Assembly: GCA_018267655.1 (NCBI GenBank)
Contig: JAFDYB010000042.1
Span: 1-64,000 of the forward strand
Reading direction: 5' to 3'
DNA from: Bacteroidota bacterium
GTDB lineage: Bacteria > Bacteroidota > Bacteroidia > B-17B0 > Aurantibacillaceae
Length of the DNA stretch: 64,000 bases
The notes under the pieces are model-generated. The model had not been told where the DNA came from, made no database searches, and saw only the letters and a program-made list of their open reading frames with translations. A program made the translations under genes and the position numbers. Position 1 is the first letter of the stretch; each line of letters starts with the position of its first letter. Shown one piece after another: positions 41,926 to 51,887 of this stretch.

Positions 41926-43096
41926 ATTTTTTTTTAAAATATTATTTTGGATATCTCTTATATTAATTATTCACTCTTATATACTGTATCCTTTACTAAT
42001 AAGCATTTTGGCTAGTTTTAAAAAAAACAAGGTTCATCATTTTTACAATTCTTCAGACAACAATTTGCCAAGCATAGGCATAATAATTGCTGCTTACAAC
42101 GAAGAAAAAGTAATTAAAACTAAAATACACTCTATATTAAAAACAAACTATCCGCTTTCTAAAATAAATATTTATATAGGTAGCGATGCCAGTAGTGATA
42201 ACACAAATAACATTGTATTAAATTTTTCTAAAACACACCATAATATACACTTAACTGCTTTTGAAAGCAGAACCGGTAAAGCGGGCATAATAAATAAACT
42301 TAGTAACAATGCCGTAGATGACATACTAATATTGACCGATGCAAATGTGTTTTTTGAAGAATCAACTTTATTTAATTTAATTAAATACTTCAAAAACGGA
42401 CGTGTTGGCTTAGTTGCAGCAAACATAAAAAAACTTTCTAAAACAAGCAGTGGAATCTCTGAACAAGAGATTTCATACATGTCATACGAAAATAAAATTA
42501 AGTTAAACGAAAGTAAACTATGGGGGAGTATTTTTGGTGCCGAAGGAGGTTGCTATGCTATTAGAAAAGAGCTGTATCAACCAATTCCTAAAAATTATTT
42601 TATGGATGATTTTTTTATTACACTCAACGTAATTAAACAAAAATATTATACTATATTTTGCGAAAATGCTGTTTGCTTTGAAGACGTTCTTTCAAACCCA
42701 AAAGATGAATTTAAACGCAAAGTTCGCATATCAATTGGTAATTTTCAAAACTTAAATTATTATAAACGCTTATTATTATTTTTTTGGAGAGGTAGTGCCT
42801 TTGCCTTTATGTCTCATAAAATATTGCGATGGCTAACGCCCTTTTTAATTATATTATTAAGCTTGTCTGCATTTGCATTATCCATATACAGCAATATTTT
42901 TTTACTCTTGTCTATATTTATAATATTAAGCATTGCCATTTCAATTTTAACTATAAATCAAAAATTTAAAAGCAAGCCTTTGCTGTTTTTTAGTCATTTT
43001 TTATACATGAACCTTGCTTTATTAAAAGGCTTTTTTATTTATGTAAAAGGCGTTAAAAGTAGTATTTGGCAACCTCCACAAAGAAATGTACAATAA
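41918..43096 (+). CDS. Membrane-anchored family 2 glycosyltransferase
   Basis: From ATG at 41918 the product has about 392 residues: an N-terminal membrane helix (FFKILFWISLILIIHSYILYPLLI), a GT2 domain with IGIIIAAYNEEKVIKTKI, YIGSDASSDNT and ILTDANVFFE, the QxxRW-like KRKVRISIGNFQNL region, and C-terminal membrane segments. The layout is that of processive or polyisoprenyl-linked transferases of the HasA/CESA-like group. A TTG two codons earlier is possible. It overlaps the upstream gene by eight bases and the downstream OstA-like gene by eleven. Confidence 0.87.
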   Translation: MIEFFFKILFWISLILIIHSYILYPLLISILASFKKNKVHHFYNSSDNNLPSIGIIIAAYNEEKVIKTKIHSILKTNYPLSKINIYIGSDASSDNTNNIVLNFSKTHHNIHLTAFESRTGKAGIINKLSNNAVDDILILTDANVFFEESTLFNLIKYFKNGRVGLVAANIKKLSKTSSGISEQEISYMSYENKIKLNESKLWGSIFGAEGGCYAIRKELYQPIPKNYFMDDFFITLNVIKQKYYTIFCENAVCFEDVLSNPKDEFKRKVRISIGNFQNLNYYKRLLLFFWRGSAFAFMSHKILRWLTPFLIILLSLSAFALSIYSNIFLLLSIFIILSIAISILTINQKFKSKPLLFFSHFLYMNLALLKGFFIYVKGVKSSIWQPPQRNVQ

Positions 43097-44723
43097 AAGA
43101 CATACACATATTTATATCATTTTATTTATTTTATTTTCCTTTTACTCAAACGCCCAAAATAAAATAAAAAACAAAAAAAAAGCGCACACTTCTTTTTTAA
43201 AAAAAGAAAAAATAAACGCAGTAGTTACACCTACGGTGCCAAGTAATTCTGAAAAAGTTATTCAAATTAAACACGCATCAAGTATCTCATTTGATAAAAC
43301 TAAGGGTGACCAAAAAGTGCTAAGCGGTAATGTTATCTGTGAGCATGAAGGAACAATTTTAAACTGCGATACAGCATGGATTTACGATGGCGATAAAAAA
43401 ATGCGAGCATACGGGCATGTTCTTATAACAAAAGGAGATAGCATTAAAGTAACGGGCGATACCCTTATCTATGATGCTAACTTAAAACTAGCCACGCTCA
43501 CACACAGCGTAATCTGCACTGAAAAAGATATGACCTTAACCACCGATTTTTTAACCTTTCAAACAGATAGCTCTATTGCAAATTACTACAATGGTGGGAA
43601 AATCGTAAACAAACAAAATACATTAACTAGTAAAAACGGCCATTACTATTCAAACAGAAAAACCTTAGCATTTCATTACGATGCAGAACTCATAAACCCT
43701 GAATATAAAATTAAATCAGATACACTTAAATATAACACAAGTAACAAAACGGCCTATTTTTTAGGCCCAAGCATTATTATTAGCAAATTAGATTATATAT
43801 ACTGCGAAAACGGCTGGTACGACACTAATAACGATAAAGCACGCTTTAGTAAAAATGCGCTTTTAGTTACAAAACAACAAAGACTAACCGGCGACAGTTT
43901 GTATTACGATCGAAATTTAAAATATGGGAAAGCCTATAACAACGTTAGATTAATTGACACTGCCCAAAAATCAATTATATATGGAAATTTTGTAGAATAT
44001 TTCCAAAAAAATTCAGAAGCGCTTGTTACCAATAAAGCGCTATATGCCAGGATAGTTGATAAAGATACCGTATTTATTGCCGGCGACACGCTCTTTCACA
44101 AAAGCATTGATTCAACCCACCGTATATTAAACGCATTTCATCATGTAAGAATTTATAAAAAAGATATGCAAGCAGTAGCCGATAGTGCTGTGTTGAGTAC
44201 AAAAGACTCTCTTGTACAATTATTTAAAAATCCTATACTGTGGAGCAAACAATCGCAAGCTACCGCAAAAAAGATTAAACTATTTTTAGGCAACAAAACC
44301 ATTAATGGCTTTAAGCTCGAAGGCAATGCCTTTTTAATACAACTAGCCGATTCAATTGATTCCATTCCAAAATACAATCAACTATCAGGAAGGAGTATTG
44401 AAGCCATTATTCGTAAAGACACTGTAAAAAAAGTACTCGTGATTGGAAATGCCAACGCATACTATTTTGCCAAAAACAAAACAAAATTTTTAGGCTTAAA
44501 CAAATCTAACTCCGATAACATCACACTTTGGTTTTCAAATAATGAAATAGAAAGAGTTACTTTCTTCCCTAAAACTACCGGCGATGTTACACCAATTAAA
44601 GATGTAGATGTTGAAGTTGCAAAATTAAAAGGGTTCTCATGGCAATACAATAAACGACCAAAAGGCCGTTTTGATTTGCACCCTTTAATAGAGCCTTTAA
44701 AAAAACAAAAAACTAAAATTTAA
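43086..44723 (+). CDS. OstA-like (LptA/LptD N-terminal-like) LPS transport protein
   Basis: The 545-residue protein has a signal peptide (IILFILFSFYSNAQ) and an OstA-like domain from about 60 to 250 made of repeated short strands (KVLSGNVICEHEGTILNCDTAWIY ... KVTGDTLIYDANLKLATL), a beta-jellyroll array that in LptA/LptD carries the LPS lipid across the periplasm. The remaining half repeats the same strand pattern (LTGDSLYYDRNLKYGKAYNNVRL, DKDTVFIAGDTLFHK). It shows no LptD-type barrel, so it is the periplasmic part only. It is coded with the LptF/G-like permease upstream, consistent with a common transport path. Confidence 0.8.
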   Translation: MYNKRHTHIYIILFILFSFYSNAQNKIKNKKKAHTSFLKKEKINAVVTPTVPSNSEKVIQIKHASSISFDKTKGDQKVLSGNVICEHEGTILNCDTAWIYDGDKKMRAYGHVLITKGDSIKVTGDTLIYDANLKLATLTHSVICTEKDMTLTTDFLTFQTDSSIANYYNGGKIVNKQNTLTSKNGHYYSNRKTLAFHYDAELINPEYKIKSDTLKYNTSNKTAYFLGPSIIISKLDYIYCENGWYDTNNDKARFSKNALLVTKQQRLTGDSLYYDRNLKYGKAYNNVRLIDTAQKSIIYGNFVEYFQKNSEALVTNKALYARIVDKDTVFIAGDTLFHKSIDSTHRILNAFHHVRIYKKDMQAVADSAVLSTKDSLVQLFKNPILWSKQSQATAKKIKLFLGNKTINGFKLEGNAFLIQLADSIDSIPKYNQLSGRSIEAIIRKDTVKKVLVIGNANAYYFAKNKTKFLGLNKSNSDNITLWFSNNEIERVTFFPKTTGDVTPIKDVDVEVAKLKGFSWQYNKRPKGRFDLHPLIEPLKKQKTKI

Positions 44724-44769
44724 AAAACACTTTATTTTATGCATGTTTCTGCTAATTTTGCAGCAGTTT

Positions 44770-46122
44770 ATGCAATTCGAGTTAACAACTGAAATAGTAA
44801 ATAAAATTAAGTCAGCTATAAAAGATAACAATCTCGTTTATCTTAATACTGAATTGCTACAACTATATCCACAAGACATTGCTCAAATAATCAATCAACT
44901 AGACGTTGAAGAAGCCCGTTTTGCTTATGATTTGTTAGATGAAGAAGCCGGTCCTAAAGTTTTGGCTGAGATGGACGAAGATAGAAGAGAGCAGTTACTG
45001 GCATCTTACAGTACAAAAGAAATTGCCGAACAATTAGATAATATGAACAGCGATGACGCTGCCGATGTTATTGCTGAATTACCTCAAAATATTCAGGAAG
45101 AAGTTCTCTCACAAATAGAAGATATTGAACAAGCCAGCGATATTGCTGAGCTAATTCAATTTGAAGAGGGAACAGCCGGATCTTTAATGGCAAAAGAACT
45201 AATTAGCGTTTACTCATTTGAAACAGTTAACCAATGTATTGAAGAGATTAGAAAACAAACAGACAATACCGAAATGATGTACGCCATTTATGTAGTTGAC
45301 AATAATGAGCGCTTGTTAGGTGTTTTACCTCTAAAAAAATTAATTATATCGCACCCTTTAGCACGCGTTGAAGAAATATACGATCCTGATTTGCGCTATG
45401 TAAAAACGTCGGCTACTTCATTAGAAGTTGTGGAAATAATGCAAAAATACGACCTCGTTGCACTTCCTGTTATTGACCAATTAGGACGTTTAGTTGGTAG
45501 AATTATGATTGATGATGTTGTTGACGTTATTAAAGAAACTGCCGACGAAAATATTGCACGCATGAGCGGTTTGAGCGATGACGTAGATAGCAACGATAAC
45601 CTTTGGGTAATTTCAAGAGCACGCATACCATGGCTACTCGTTGGCATGTGCGGTGGCATTGTAGGTTCGCGAATTATAGGTGCATACGAAGAACATATAA
45701 AAATACATCCCGAAATGGCCTTTTTTATTCCTTTAATAGGTGCTACTGGCGGTAATGTTGGTGTGCAAAGCAGTGCAATTATAGTGCAAGGCTTAGCAAA
45801 CAATACGCTTATTGGCAGCAATATTCCTCAAAAATTATTAAAAGAATTGGGCGTTGGTTTATTAAATGGGATAATTTGCTCAGGATTAATTTTTGCATAC
45901 GCCTACGTAATTGAAGATTTTAGGTTAGCGGCTACAGTTAGCATTGCGCTACTCACCGTAGTTTTATGCGCTTCGTTTTTAGGCACCTTTGTGCCTTTAA
46001 CAATGAATCGTTTTAAAATTAATCCTGCACTGGCCACCGGACCATTTGTTACAACATTAAACGATATAATAGGCATAACCATTTATTTTCTTACAGGCCG
46101 TTTGTTGTACAGTATTTTTTAA
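44770..46122 (+). CDS. mgtE: Magnesium transporter MgtE
   Basis: MgtE is a Mg2+-gated channel of the inner membrane. The protein (about 450 residues from ATG at 44770, which gives MQFELTTEIV) has the cytoplasmic N domain of helical repeats (about 20-120), two CBS domains (SLMAKELISVYSFETVNQCIEEIR ... VVDVIKETADEN) and five C-terminal membrane segments. The transporter signature GATGGNVGVQSSAI is complete. An upstream ATG at 44743 would add nine hydrophobic residues out of keeping with the family. It follows the OstA-like gene after 46 bases and precedes the OsmC gene. Confidence 0.93.
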   Translation: MQFELTTEIVNKIKSAIKDNNLVYLNTELLQLYPQDIAQIINQLDVEEARFAYDLLDEEAGPKVLAEMDEDRREQLLASYSTKEIAEQLDNMNSDDAADVIAELPQNIQEEVLSQIEDIEQASDIAELIQFEEGTAGSLMAKELISVYSFETVNQCIEEIRKQTDNTEMMYAIYVVDNNERLLGVLPLKKLIISHPLARVEEIYDPDLRYVKTSATSLEVVEIMQKYDLVALPVIDQLGRLVGRIMIDDVVDVIKETADENIARMSGLSDDVDSNDNLWVISRARIPWLLVGMCGGIVGSRIIGAYEEHIKIHPEMAFFIPLIGATGGNVGVQSSAIIVQGLANNTLIGSNIPQKLLKELGVGLLNGIICSGLIFAYAYVIEDFRLAATVSIALLTVVLCASFLGTFVPLTMNRFKINPALATGPFVTTLNDIIGITIYFLTGRLLYSIF

Positions 46123-46187
46123 TTTAATTGCAAAGGCTTGTATTTAAATTATTTTCAATTAATTTTACGAATCAAGAATATAAAAGC

Positions 46188-46595
46188 ATGACAACATCTT
46201 CAGTAAAATATTTAGGTAACTTGCGTACAGAAGCTACGCACACAGCTAGTAATAACAAAATTATTACCGATGCCCCAATTGACAATCACGGAAAAGGCGA
46301 AGCTTTTTCGCCAAGCGATTTACTAGCAACCAGCTTAGCTAACTGTATGCTTACTGTAATGGGCATAAAAGCAAACTCAGATACGATGACCCCAATAACC
46401 GGAGCTTACGCAGAGGTTACAAAAATAATGTACTCTGAGCCAAGAAGAGTTGGAGAAATACATATTAAACTCACTTTTCCAAAAAATAATTTTTCAGAAA
46501 AAGAAAAAAAAATATACGAAAATACAGCTCACACTTGCCCGGTTGGTAAAAGTTTGCACCCCGACTTAAAACAGGTAATTGAATTTGTTTGGTAA
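46188..46595 (+). CDS. OsmC/Ohr-family protein
   Basis: From ATG at 46188 the protein has 135 residues (MTTSSVKYLGNLRTEATH). The ATG is preferred over an earlier frame start (46128) because it yields the family N terminus. It has the two redox cysteines of the OsmC superfamily: C53 in SLANCMLT and C117 in HTCPVGKSLHP. Members reduce organic hydroperoxides with thiol partners, or act in osmotic stress. The frame continues into the peptidase gene only by overlap: the peptidase ATG starts after its stop. Which substrate is reduced is not known. Confidence 0.88.
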   Translation: MTTSSVKYLGNLRTEATHTASNNKIITDAPIDNHGKGEAFSPSDLLATSLANCMLTVMGIKANSDTMTPITGAYAEVTKIMYSEPRRVGEIHIKLTFPKNNFSEKEKKIYENTAHTCPVGKSLHPDLKQVIEFVW

Positions 46596-46608
46596 AATTT
46601 TAGTGTTT

Positions 46609-48726
46609 ATGAAAAATTTATTTATCTTAATTACCACCGCTTTAACACTAGTAGTAAGTGATATGACCTCTCAAGAACTAAAATATCCTGAAACAAAAAA
46701 AACAAACCAAATAGATGACTATTTTGGCACAAAAATAAACGACCCTTACCGATGGCTTGAAAACGATACCAGTAAAGAAACTGCTAATTGGGTGAGCGAA
46801 CAAAACAACGTAACAAATCAATATTTTTCAAAAATAACTTTTCGAAAAAAAATACATGATAGGCTAACAGAATTATGGAACTATCCAAAACAAAGTGGAC
46901 TTTACAAAATAGGCGATTGGTATGCATTGTGGAAAAATAACGGCCTGCAAAATCAGTGGGTATTATACGTTCAAAAAGGCATTAACGGCGAACCTGAAGT
47001 GTTTCTTGATCCCAATAAACTTTCAAACGACGGAACAATTGCAATACAAGCCAACTCATTTTCAAAAACACAAAAATATTTTGCTTATGCAACCTCAAGC
47101 TCAGGTAGCGACTGGCAAGAAATTTATGTAATGAGTTTTGCTAATAAAACTTTACTCGCCGATAAAATTGAACACGTAAAATTTACCGGAATAAGTTGGC
47201 TTGGCGATGAAGGATTTTATTATAGCGGATATGACAAACCACTCAACGAAAAAACAAAATATTCCGCAAAATCTGAATACCAAAAAATATTTTTTCACAA
47301 AATTGGAACTGCACAAAGCGAAGATAAATTAATCTACGAAGATAAAGAACACCCCTTAAGATATGTGGGTGCAGGGCTTACAGAAGATGAGCGATTTTTA
47401 ATTCTTCAAATATCGGAAGGTACCGATGGTTCGGAAATTAAATTGAAAGATTTACTTAATAAAAACTCAAACGAATTTATAACTCTTGTAGAAGGATTTA
47501 ACATTAACGCCTCTATAATAAATAACATTGGAGACCAACTACTCTTATACACCAATAAAGATGCGCCAAATTATAAATTAGTTGGTATTGACACTAAGCA
47601 CTTTGAAAATAAAAATTGGAAAACGTTAATTAATGAAAAGTCAGAACGTTTAGATGCCGTTAGCACCGGAGGCGGAAAAATTTTTGCAAGTTATTTAAAA
47701 GATGCTAATACAACAGTTGAGCAGTATAACAACGATGGTAGATTTGAACGCAAAATAAATTTACCCGGATTAGGCACTGCAAACGGATTTGGCTGTAAAA
47801 AAAATGAAAATGAATTTTACTATAATTTTACCTCATACATTTACCCAAATACTATTTTTAAGTATGATATAAAAACAGGAGAATCTATCCTCTATAAAAC
47901 TCCTGACATAAAATTTAATCCAAATGATTATGAAAGCAAACAAGTTTTTTATTCGGGTAAAGACGGCACAAAAATACCCTTATTTATTACCTATAAAAAA
48001 GGGCTAAAGCTAAACGGCAACAACCCTACTCTGCTATATGCCTATGGCGGATTTAATATAAACATAACTCCGGCATTCTCTGTATCTAACCTATTATTCC
48101 TTGAAAAAGGAGGTATTTATTGTGTAGCTAATATTAGAGGCGGTGGTGAATATGGCGAAAATTGGCATAAAGCAGGCATGCTTAAAAACAAGCAAAATGT
48201 ATTTAATGACTTTATTAGTGCCGCCGAATACTTGATAAAAGAAAAATATACCAATCAAAAAATGCTGGCTATTAGTGGCAGAAGTAATGGGGGCTTGCTA
48301 GTTGGCGCCTGTTTAACGCAGCGTCCCGATTTATTTAAAGTTGCTTTGCCACAAGTTGGAGTGTTAGATATGCTGCGATATCATAAGTTTACTGTTGGCT
48401 GGGGCTGGGCAGTTGAATATGGAAGTAGTGAAAATAAAGAGCAGTTTAACTACCTTATAAAATACTCTCCTTTGCATAATATAAAACAAAATACATGCTA
48501 TCCTGCAACACTTATAGTAACCGCCGATCATGACGATAGAGTTGTGCCCGCCCATTCATTTAAATTTGCGGCAACACTGCAACCGGCACAATCGTGTAAA
48601 AACCCGGTTTTAATCAGAATTGAAAGCAAAGCCGGCCATGGTGCCGGTAAACCAACCGCAAAAGTAATTGATGAAATTACCGACATTTGGAGCTTTGTAT
48701 TTTATAATTTTGGAATAGAATATTAA
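46609..48726 (+). CDS. Prolyl oligopeptidase (S9A), secreted
   Basis: The product (about 705 residues from ATG at 46609) has a signal peptide, the seven-bladed propeller N-terminal region starting YPETKKTNQIDDYFGTKINDPYRWLEND, and a C-terminal alpha/beta-hydrolase. The triad is visible: Ser in GRSNGGLL (about 559), Asp in DHDDRVVP (about 643) and His in AGHGAG (about 678). Family enzymes cleave proline-containing peptides; the signal peptide points to the periplasm. A reading frame open upstream to 46579 overlaps the OsmC gene and is not used. ATG is the second Met of that frame, followed by Lys-Asn, a proper signal start. Confidence 0.92.
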   Translation: MKNLFILITTALTLVVSDMTSQELKYPETKKTNQIDDYFGTKINDPYRWLENDTSKETANWVSEQNNVTNQYFSKITFRKKIHDRLTELWNYPKQSGLYKIGDWYALWKNNGLQNQWVLYVQKGINGEPEVFLDPNKLSNDGTIAIQANSFSKTQKYFAYATSSSGSDWQEIYVMSFANKTLLADKIEHVKFTGISWLGDEGFYYSGYDKPLNEKTKYSAKSEYQKIFFHKIGTAQSEDKLIYEDKEHPLRYVGAGLTEDERFLILQISEGTDGSEIKLKDLLNKNSNEFITLVEGFNINASIINNIGDQLLLYTNKDAPNYKLVGIDTKHFENKNWKTLINEKSERLDAVSTGGGKIFASYLKDANTTVEQYNNDGRFERKINLPGLGTANGFGCKKNENEFYYNFTSYIYPNTIFKYDIKTGESILYKTPDIKFNPNDYESKQVFYSGKDGTKIPLFITYKKGLKLNGNNPTLLYAYGGFNINITPAFSVSNLLFLEKGGIYCVANIRGGGEYGENWHKAGMLKNKQNVFNDFISAAEYLIKEKYTNQKMLAISGRSNGGLLVGACLTQRPDLFKVALPQVGVLDMLRYHKFTVGWGWAVEYGSSENKEQFNYLIKYSPLHNIKQNTCYPATLIVTADHDDRVVPAHSFKFAATLQPAQSCKNPVLIRIESKAGHGAGKPTAKVIDEITDIWSFVFYNFGIEY

Positions 48727-48832
48727 TTTTTTATGTTAACTCTATTTGAAAAAACACATAAAGTCAAACTACATTAATTAGTTTGCCAAACAAATATTTT
48801 TTAACTTGCTGAAATAGTCAATTATATTTTAA

Positions 48833-50047
48833 ATGTTTAAAAAACATATATTTTATCTTTTCCCGGCACTATTTTGTTTTTTACTTCCTTTCGGAGGTTT
48901 GTATTTGTCTGCAATAATTATATTATGGGGAGTTGCATCATTCTTAAACATTAACAAAAATGATTTTATAAATGGCATCAAGCAAACCCCACTATTATTA
49001 ATTTGGCTTTTTGCATTGTACACCTTTTTGAGTGCCTTGCTTTTTGGGGGCGAAGACCAGGAGGTTAACCATGCTATTGAAACAAAATTGAGTTTTATTT
49101 TTTTGCCTTACTTAATATTTTGCTTTAATTACCCAAACGCAATAATAAAAAGGTGTTTTGTTTCATTTGTTTCAGGTTGTTTTTTTGCTTCACTATTACT
49201 CATAATTAGAGCAGTTTATTTTGCGGCAAATGGCGCCCCTGAATACTTTTTCTATACAAAATTTTCGTGGTTTATCCATGCCTCCTATTTTTCAATGTAC
49301 TTATGTTTTGCGGGCGTTTTAATTGTAGCCTATTACTTTAAATGGTTTAACAAAAATAAAAGTATCATTTATTTTAGCTATGCTTTACTTTTAATTTTTA
49401 CAGTAAGCATATTTTTTTGCTCTTCAAAAATGGGAATAATTACATGGCTCATAATTTCTACACTGCTTTTATTTAAACAATACAAAACTAAATTAAGCCT
49501 TCAAAAAACAGCCTTATTACTTTTTACATTAATTTTAGTATTAATTAGTATTTATATTTTATTTCCTAAATCTTTTGAACGATTTACTAGTATTACACAT
49601 TTAAATACTGCATCAATTGATAAAACAAGCGCCGAAAGTACCACCGTTAGGTTTTTAATATGGGAACAAGCGCTTACTTTAATTAAGAAAAATTTATTAT
49701 TTGGTGTAGGCGTTGGAAAAACAAATGCTTCATTATACGAAATGTACAGTAATAACGGCTTAAGTGGCGCATTTGAACATAAATTAAATTCGCACAATCA
49801 ATTCTTGCAAACCTTTATTGGCTTGGGCATTGTAGGGTTTATTATACTTTTTTACTTAACTGCATATCAACTATTAAAGGCAATAAAAAAGCAACAATTT
49901 GTTTTATTACTATTTTCTGTTTTAATTTTTTGTAATTTTTTGGTAGAAAGTATGCTCGAAACATCTGCCGGGGTTTTATTTTTCACATTTTTTTACTCCA
50001 TGTTTAATTCTCAAAACGAAAGTAAACTTTATGAAAGCACGCATTAG
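48833..50047 (+). CDS. O-antigen ligase (Wzy_C family)
   Basis: The 404-residue polytopic protein has about ten to twelve membrane segments and the family's large periplasmic loop before the last segments, with LIWEQALTLIKKNLLFGVGVGKT and LNSHNQFLQTFIGLGIVGF; the His in HNQFLQ is the catalytic residue in characterised ligases. It transfers a finished polysaccharide from the lipid carrier to lipid A-core, or polymerises repeats (Wzy); the two are hard to tell apart by sequence. A Wzm/Wzt exporter in the window favours WaaL-type ligase. It overlaps the M23 gene by 17 bases. Confidence 0.83.
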   Translation: MFKKHIFYLFPALFCFLLPFGGLYLSAIIILWGVASFLNINKNDFINGIKQTPLLLIWLFALYTFLSALLFGGEDQEVNHAIETKLSFIFLPYLIFCFNYPNAIIKRCFVSFVSGCFFASLLLIIRAVYFAANGAPEYFFYTKFSWFIHASYFSMYLCFAGVLIVAYYFKWFNKNKSIIYFSYALLLIFTVSIFFCSSKMGIITWLIISTLLLFKQYKTKLSLQKTALLLFTLILVLISIYILFPKSFERFTSITHLNTASIDKTSAESTTVRFLIWEQALTLIKKNLLFGVGVGKTNASLYEMYSNNGLSGAFEHKLNSHNQFLQTFIGLGIVGFIILFYLTAYQLLKAIKKQQFVLLLFSVLIFCNFLVESMLETSAGVLFFTFFYSMFNSQNESKLYESTH

Positions 50048-51638
50048 AATTTTCATACTAATTTTACTTATTAAAAACGCATCCTCTCAAAACTACACGT
50101 GGCCAATTGACTCACCATTAATAATAACAGGTAATTATGGGGAACTTCGCCCCAATCACTTTCATGCAGGTATTGATTTCACAACAAACGGACGTGAAAA
50201 TTTACCGGTTTACGCTTCTGAAAAAGGCACAATATCTCGCATAAAAATTAACAGTGCCGGCTATGGAAAATGTATTTACATAGCGCATGATAACGGACAA
50301 ACAACAGTTTACGCACATCTAAATAAATTCGCAAACGAAATAGCAAAAGTTATTGAAGAAGAACAATACAAGCAAAAAAAATACGAAGTAGATTTTATTC
50401 CACAAAATATTAAAATTATAAAAAAACAATTAATTGCCTACAGTGGAAATACAGGCAATTCAACCGGACCACACTTACATTTTGAAATAAGAGACTCTAA
50501 ATCTGAAATTCCCCAAAACCCATTACGCATACTTAAATATAGCGATACCATAAAACCAAACCTAACACATGTTTTATTTTATAATTTAAACGACACATCA
50601 AATCCTAAACCCATTAAAGCTATTGCATTAAAAATTGATGAAATTAACCCAATCCCAATTAATTTACCTTATAAAACAATTGGTATTGGCTTTTCAGGAT
50701 ACGATATTTCATTACATAACGGAAACAAAAACAATATTTATGAAGCTAAATTATTTTGCGACGATAATTTAATTTATCATCACAAATTAGGGGGTATAGC
50801 ATTTGAAGAGCAAAAATTTGTAAATGAGTTTTCTCAAAAATTTGAAGAAAAAAAATTTCAAAAATGCTTTTTACCTACTGTTTTTCCTGTTGGACTGTAT
50901 GTAGAAGCATTTAACAAAGGTAGATTATTATTTAACGATTCTGCTATTCACAAAATAAAAATTTTAGTGTTTGACGAGTCAGGAAATAATAGTTCAAAAA
51001 CTTTTTATATAAAAAGTAAATTGCACTCAGAGTTTATAAAAAGCAAAGGCAATATTACTGTTAATTGCTCAGAAAAATATTACAACAGCGTTAGTGGCAT
51101 AAGTTTATTTATTCCAGAAAAAACGCTGTACTACACTCAAGCATTAACTCTTGAAAACAAGATTGAACAAAACGGGAGTTTTGCATTATTACCCTTATCT
51201 GTTAATTTAAAATCAGGAATAAAATTAGCCTTAAAAGTTCCTGAAAAATTTTCTGTGCAAAGAGAAAAAATAGCAATACAAAATGGAAACACTGTGCTGG
51301 TTCCTAAATTAACAAACGATTCGCTTGTTTTTTTCACTTCAAGCTTAGGAATGTTCCAACTAAAAATTGACAGCGTTGCGCCAACTATCAAAAAAATAAA
51401 TCGATCAAACAATCAACAATTAATTTTTCAAATTAACGATAACTTATCGGGCATTGGCAATTATAATTTATACTTAAATGAAGCGTGGACCTTAATTGAG
51501 TTTGATTTTAAAACTAAGCGGTTAATATACACACCAAATACTAAAACACCCAAAGGCAAAACTAATTTAAAACTCGAAATTGAAGATAAAGTTGGAAACA
51601 AAACAATACATCATGAAAAAATTATTTTTACCCCTTAA
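50031..51638 (+). CDS. M23-family metallopeptidase (LytM domain)
   Basis: The 535-residue protein has a signal peptide ending near NASSQ and an N-terminal LytM/M23 domain (about 20-170). Zinc ligands are present: H and D in NHFHAGIDFTT and the HLH of TGPHLHFEIRD. Glycyl-glycine endopeptidases of this family cut peptidoglycan cross-links; some are inactive activators. The C-terminal 350 residues form beta-sandwich-like repeats of unknown role (IKINLPYKTIGIGFSGYDISLHNG; DKVGNKTIHHEKIIF). The ATG overlaps the O-antigen ligase gene by 17 bases, so the two are coupled. Confidence 0.87.
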   Translation: MKARIRIFILILLIKNASSQNYTWPIDSPLIITGNYGELRPNHFHAGIDFTTNGRENLPVYASEKGTISRIKINSAGYGKCIYIAHDNGQTTVYAHLNKFANEIAKVIEEEQYKQKKYEVDFIPQNIKIIKKQLIAYSGNTGNSTGPHLHFEIRDSKSEIPQNPLRILKYSDTIKPNLTHVLFYNLNDTSNPKPIKAIALKIDEINPIPINLPYKTIGIGFSGYDISLHNGNKNNIYEAKLFCDDNLIYHHKLGGIAFEEQKFVNEFSQKFEEKKFQKCFLPTVFPVGLYVEAFNKGRLLFNDSAIHKIKILVFDESGNNSSKTFYIKSKLHSEFIKSKGNITVNCSEKYYNSVSGISLFIPEKTLYYTQALTLENKIEQNGSFALLPLSVNLKSGIKLALKVPEKFSVQREKIAIQNGNTVLVPKLTNDSLVFFTSSLGMFQLKIDSVAPTIKKINRSNNQQLIFQINDNLSGIGNYNLYLNEAWTLIEFDFKTKRLIYTPNTKTPKGKTNLKLEIEDKVGNKTIHHEKIIFTP

Positions 51639-51777
51639 TTCGGATTAAAAAAATAATGCTCACAAACCTTTTGTATCTTATTATTTGAACTTATTTTATT
51701 TTACTTAGTGCATTTAAGTGTAATTAAGTGCAAAATAAAAAGGGCTTACCCCTAATTTTTGCACCTCGAGCTTACAA

Positions 51778-51820
51778 GGTACAAATGAGGTACAAATGTA
51801 TTATAATACCAAGTACAAAT
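51778..51820. repeat. Short direct repeats (GGTACAAATG)
   Basis: Two adjacent 11-base copies differ in only the last base; a third, AGTACAAAT, follows after 12 bases. Confidence 0.5.
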
Positions 51821-51864
51821 AAACAAATATTAACACAAAATAAACTTATACTTGTAATATAAAA

Positions 51865-51887
51865 AAAGTCCTAATTTACAGGGCTTT
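51865..51887 (-). terminator. Terminator of mnmE
   Basis: On the minus strand AAAGCCCT and AGGACTTT form an 8-bp stem (one G-T pair) with a 7-base loop, followed by a T run. It begins 45 bases after the mnmE stop. Confidence 0.7.

Noticed and set aside
45396-45821. 141-codon minus-strand frame inside mgtE
   Set aside because: It lies opposite the CBS and membrane segments of MgtE and has no recognisable features; the sense strand is certain.
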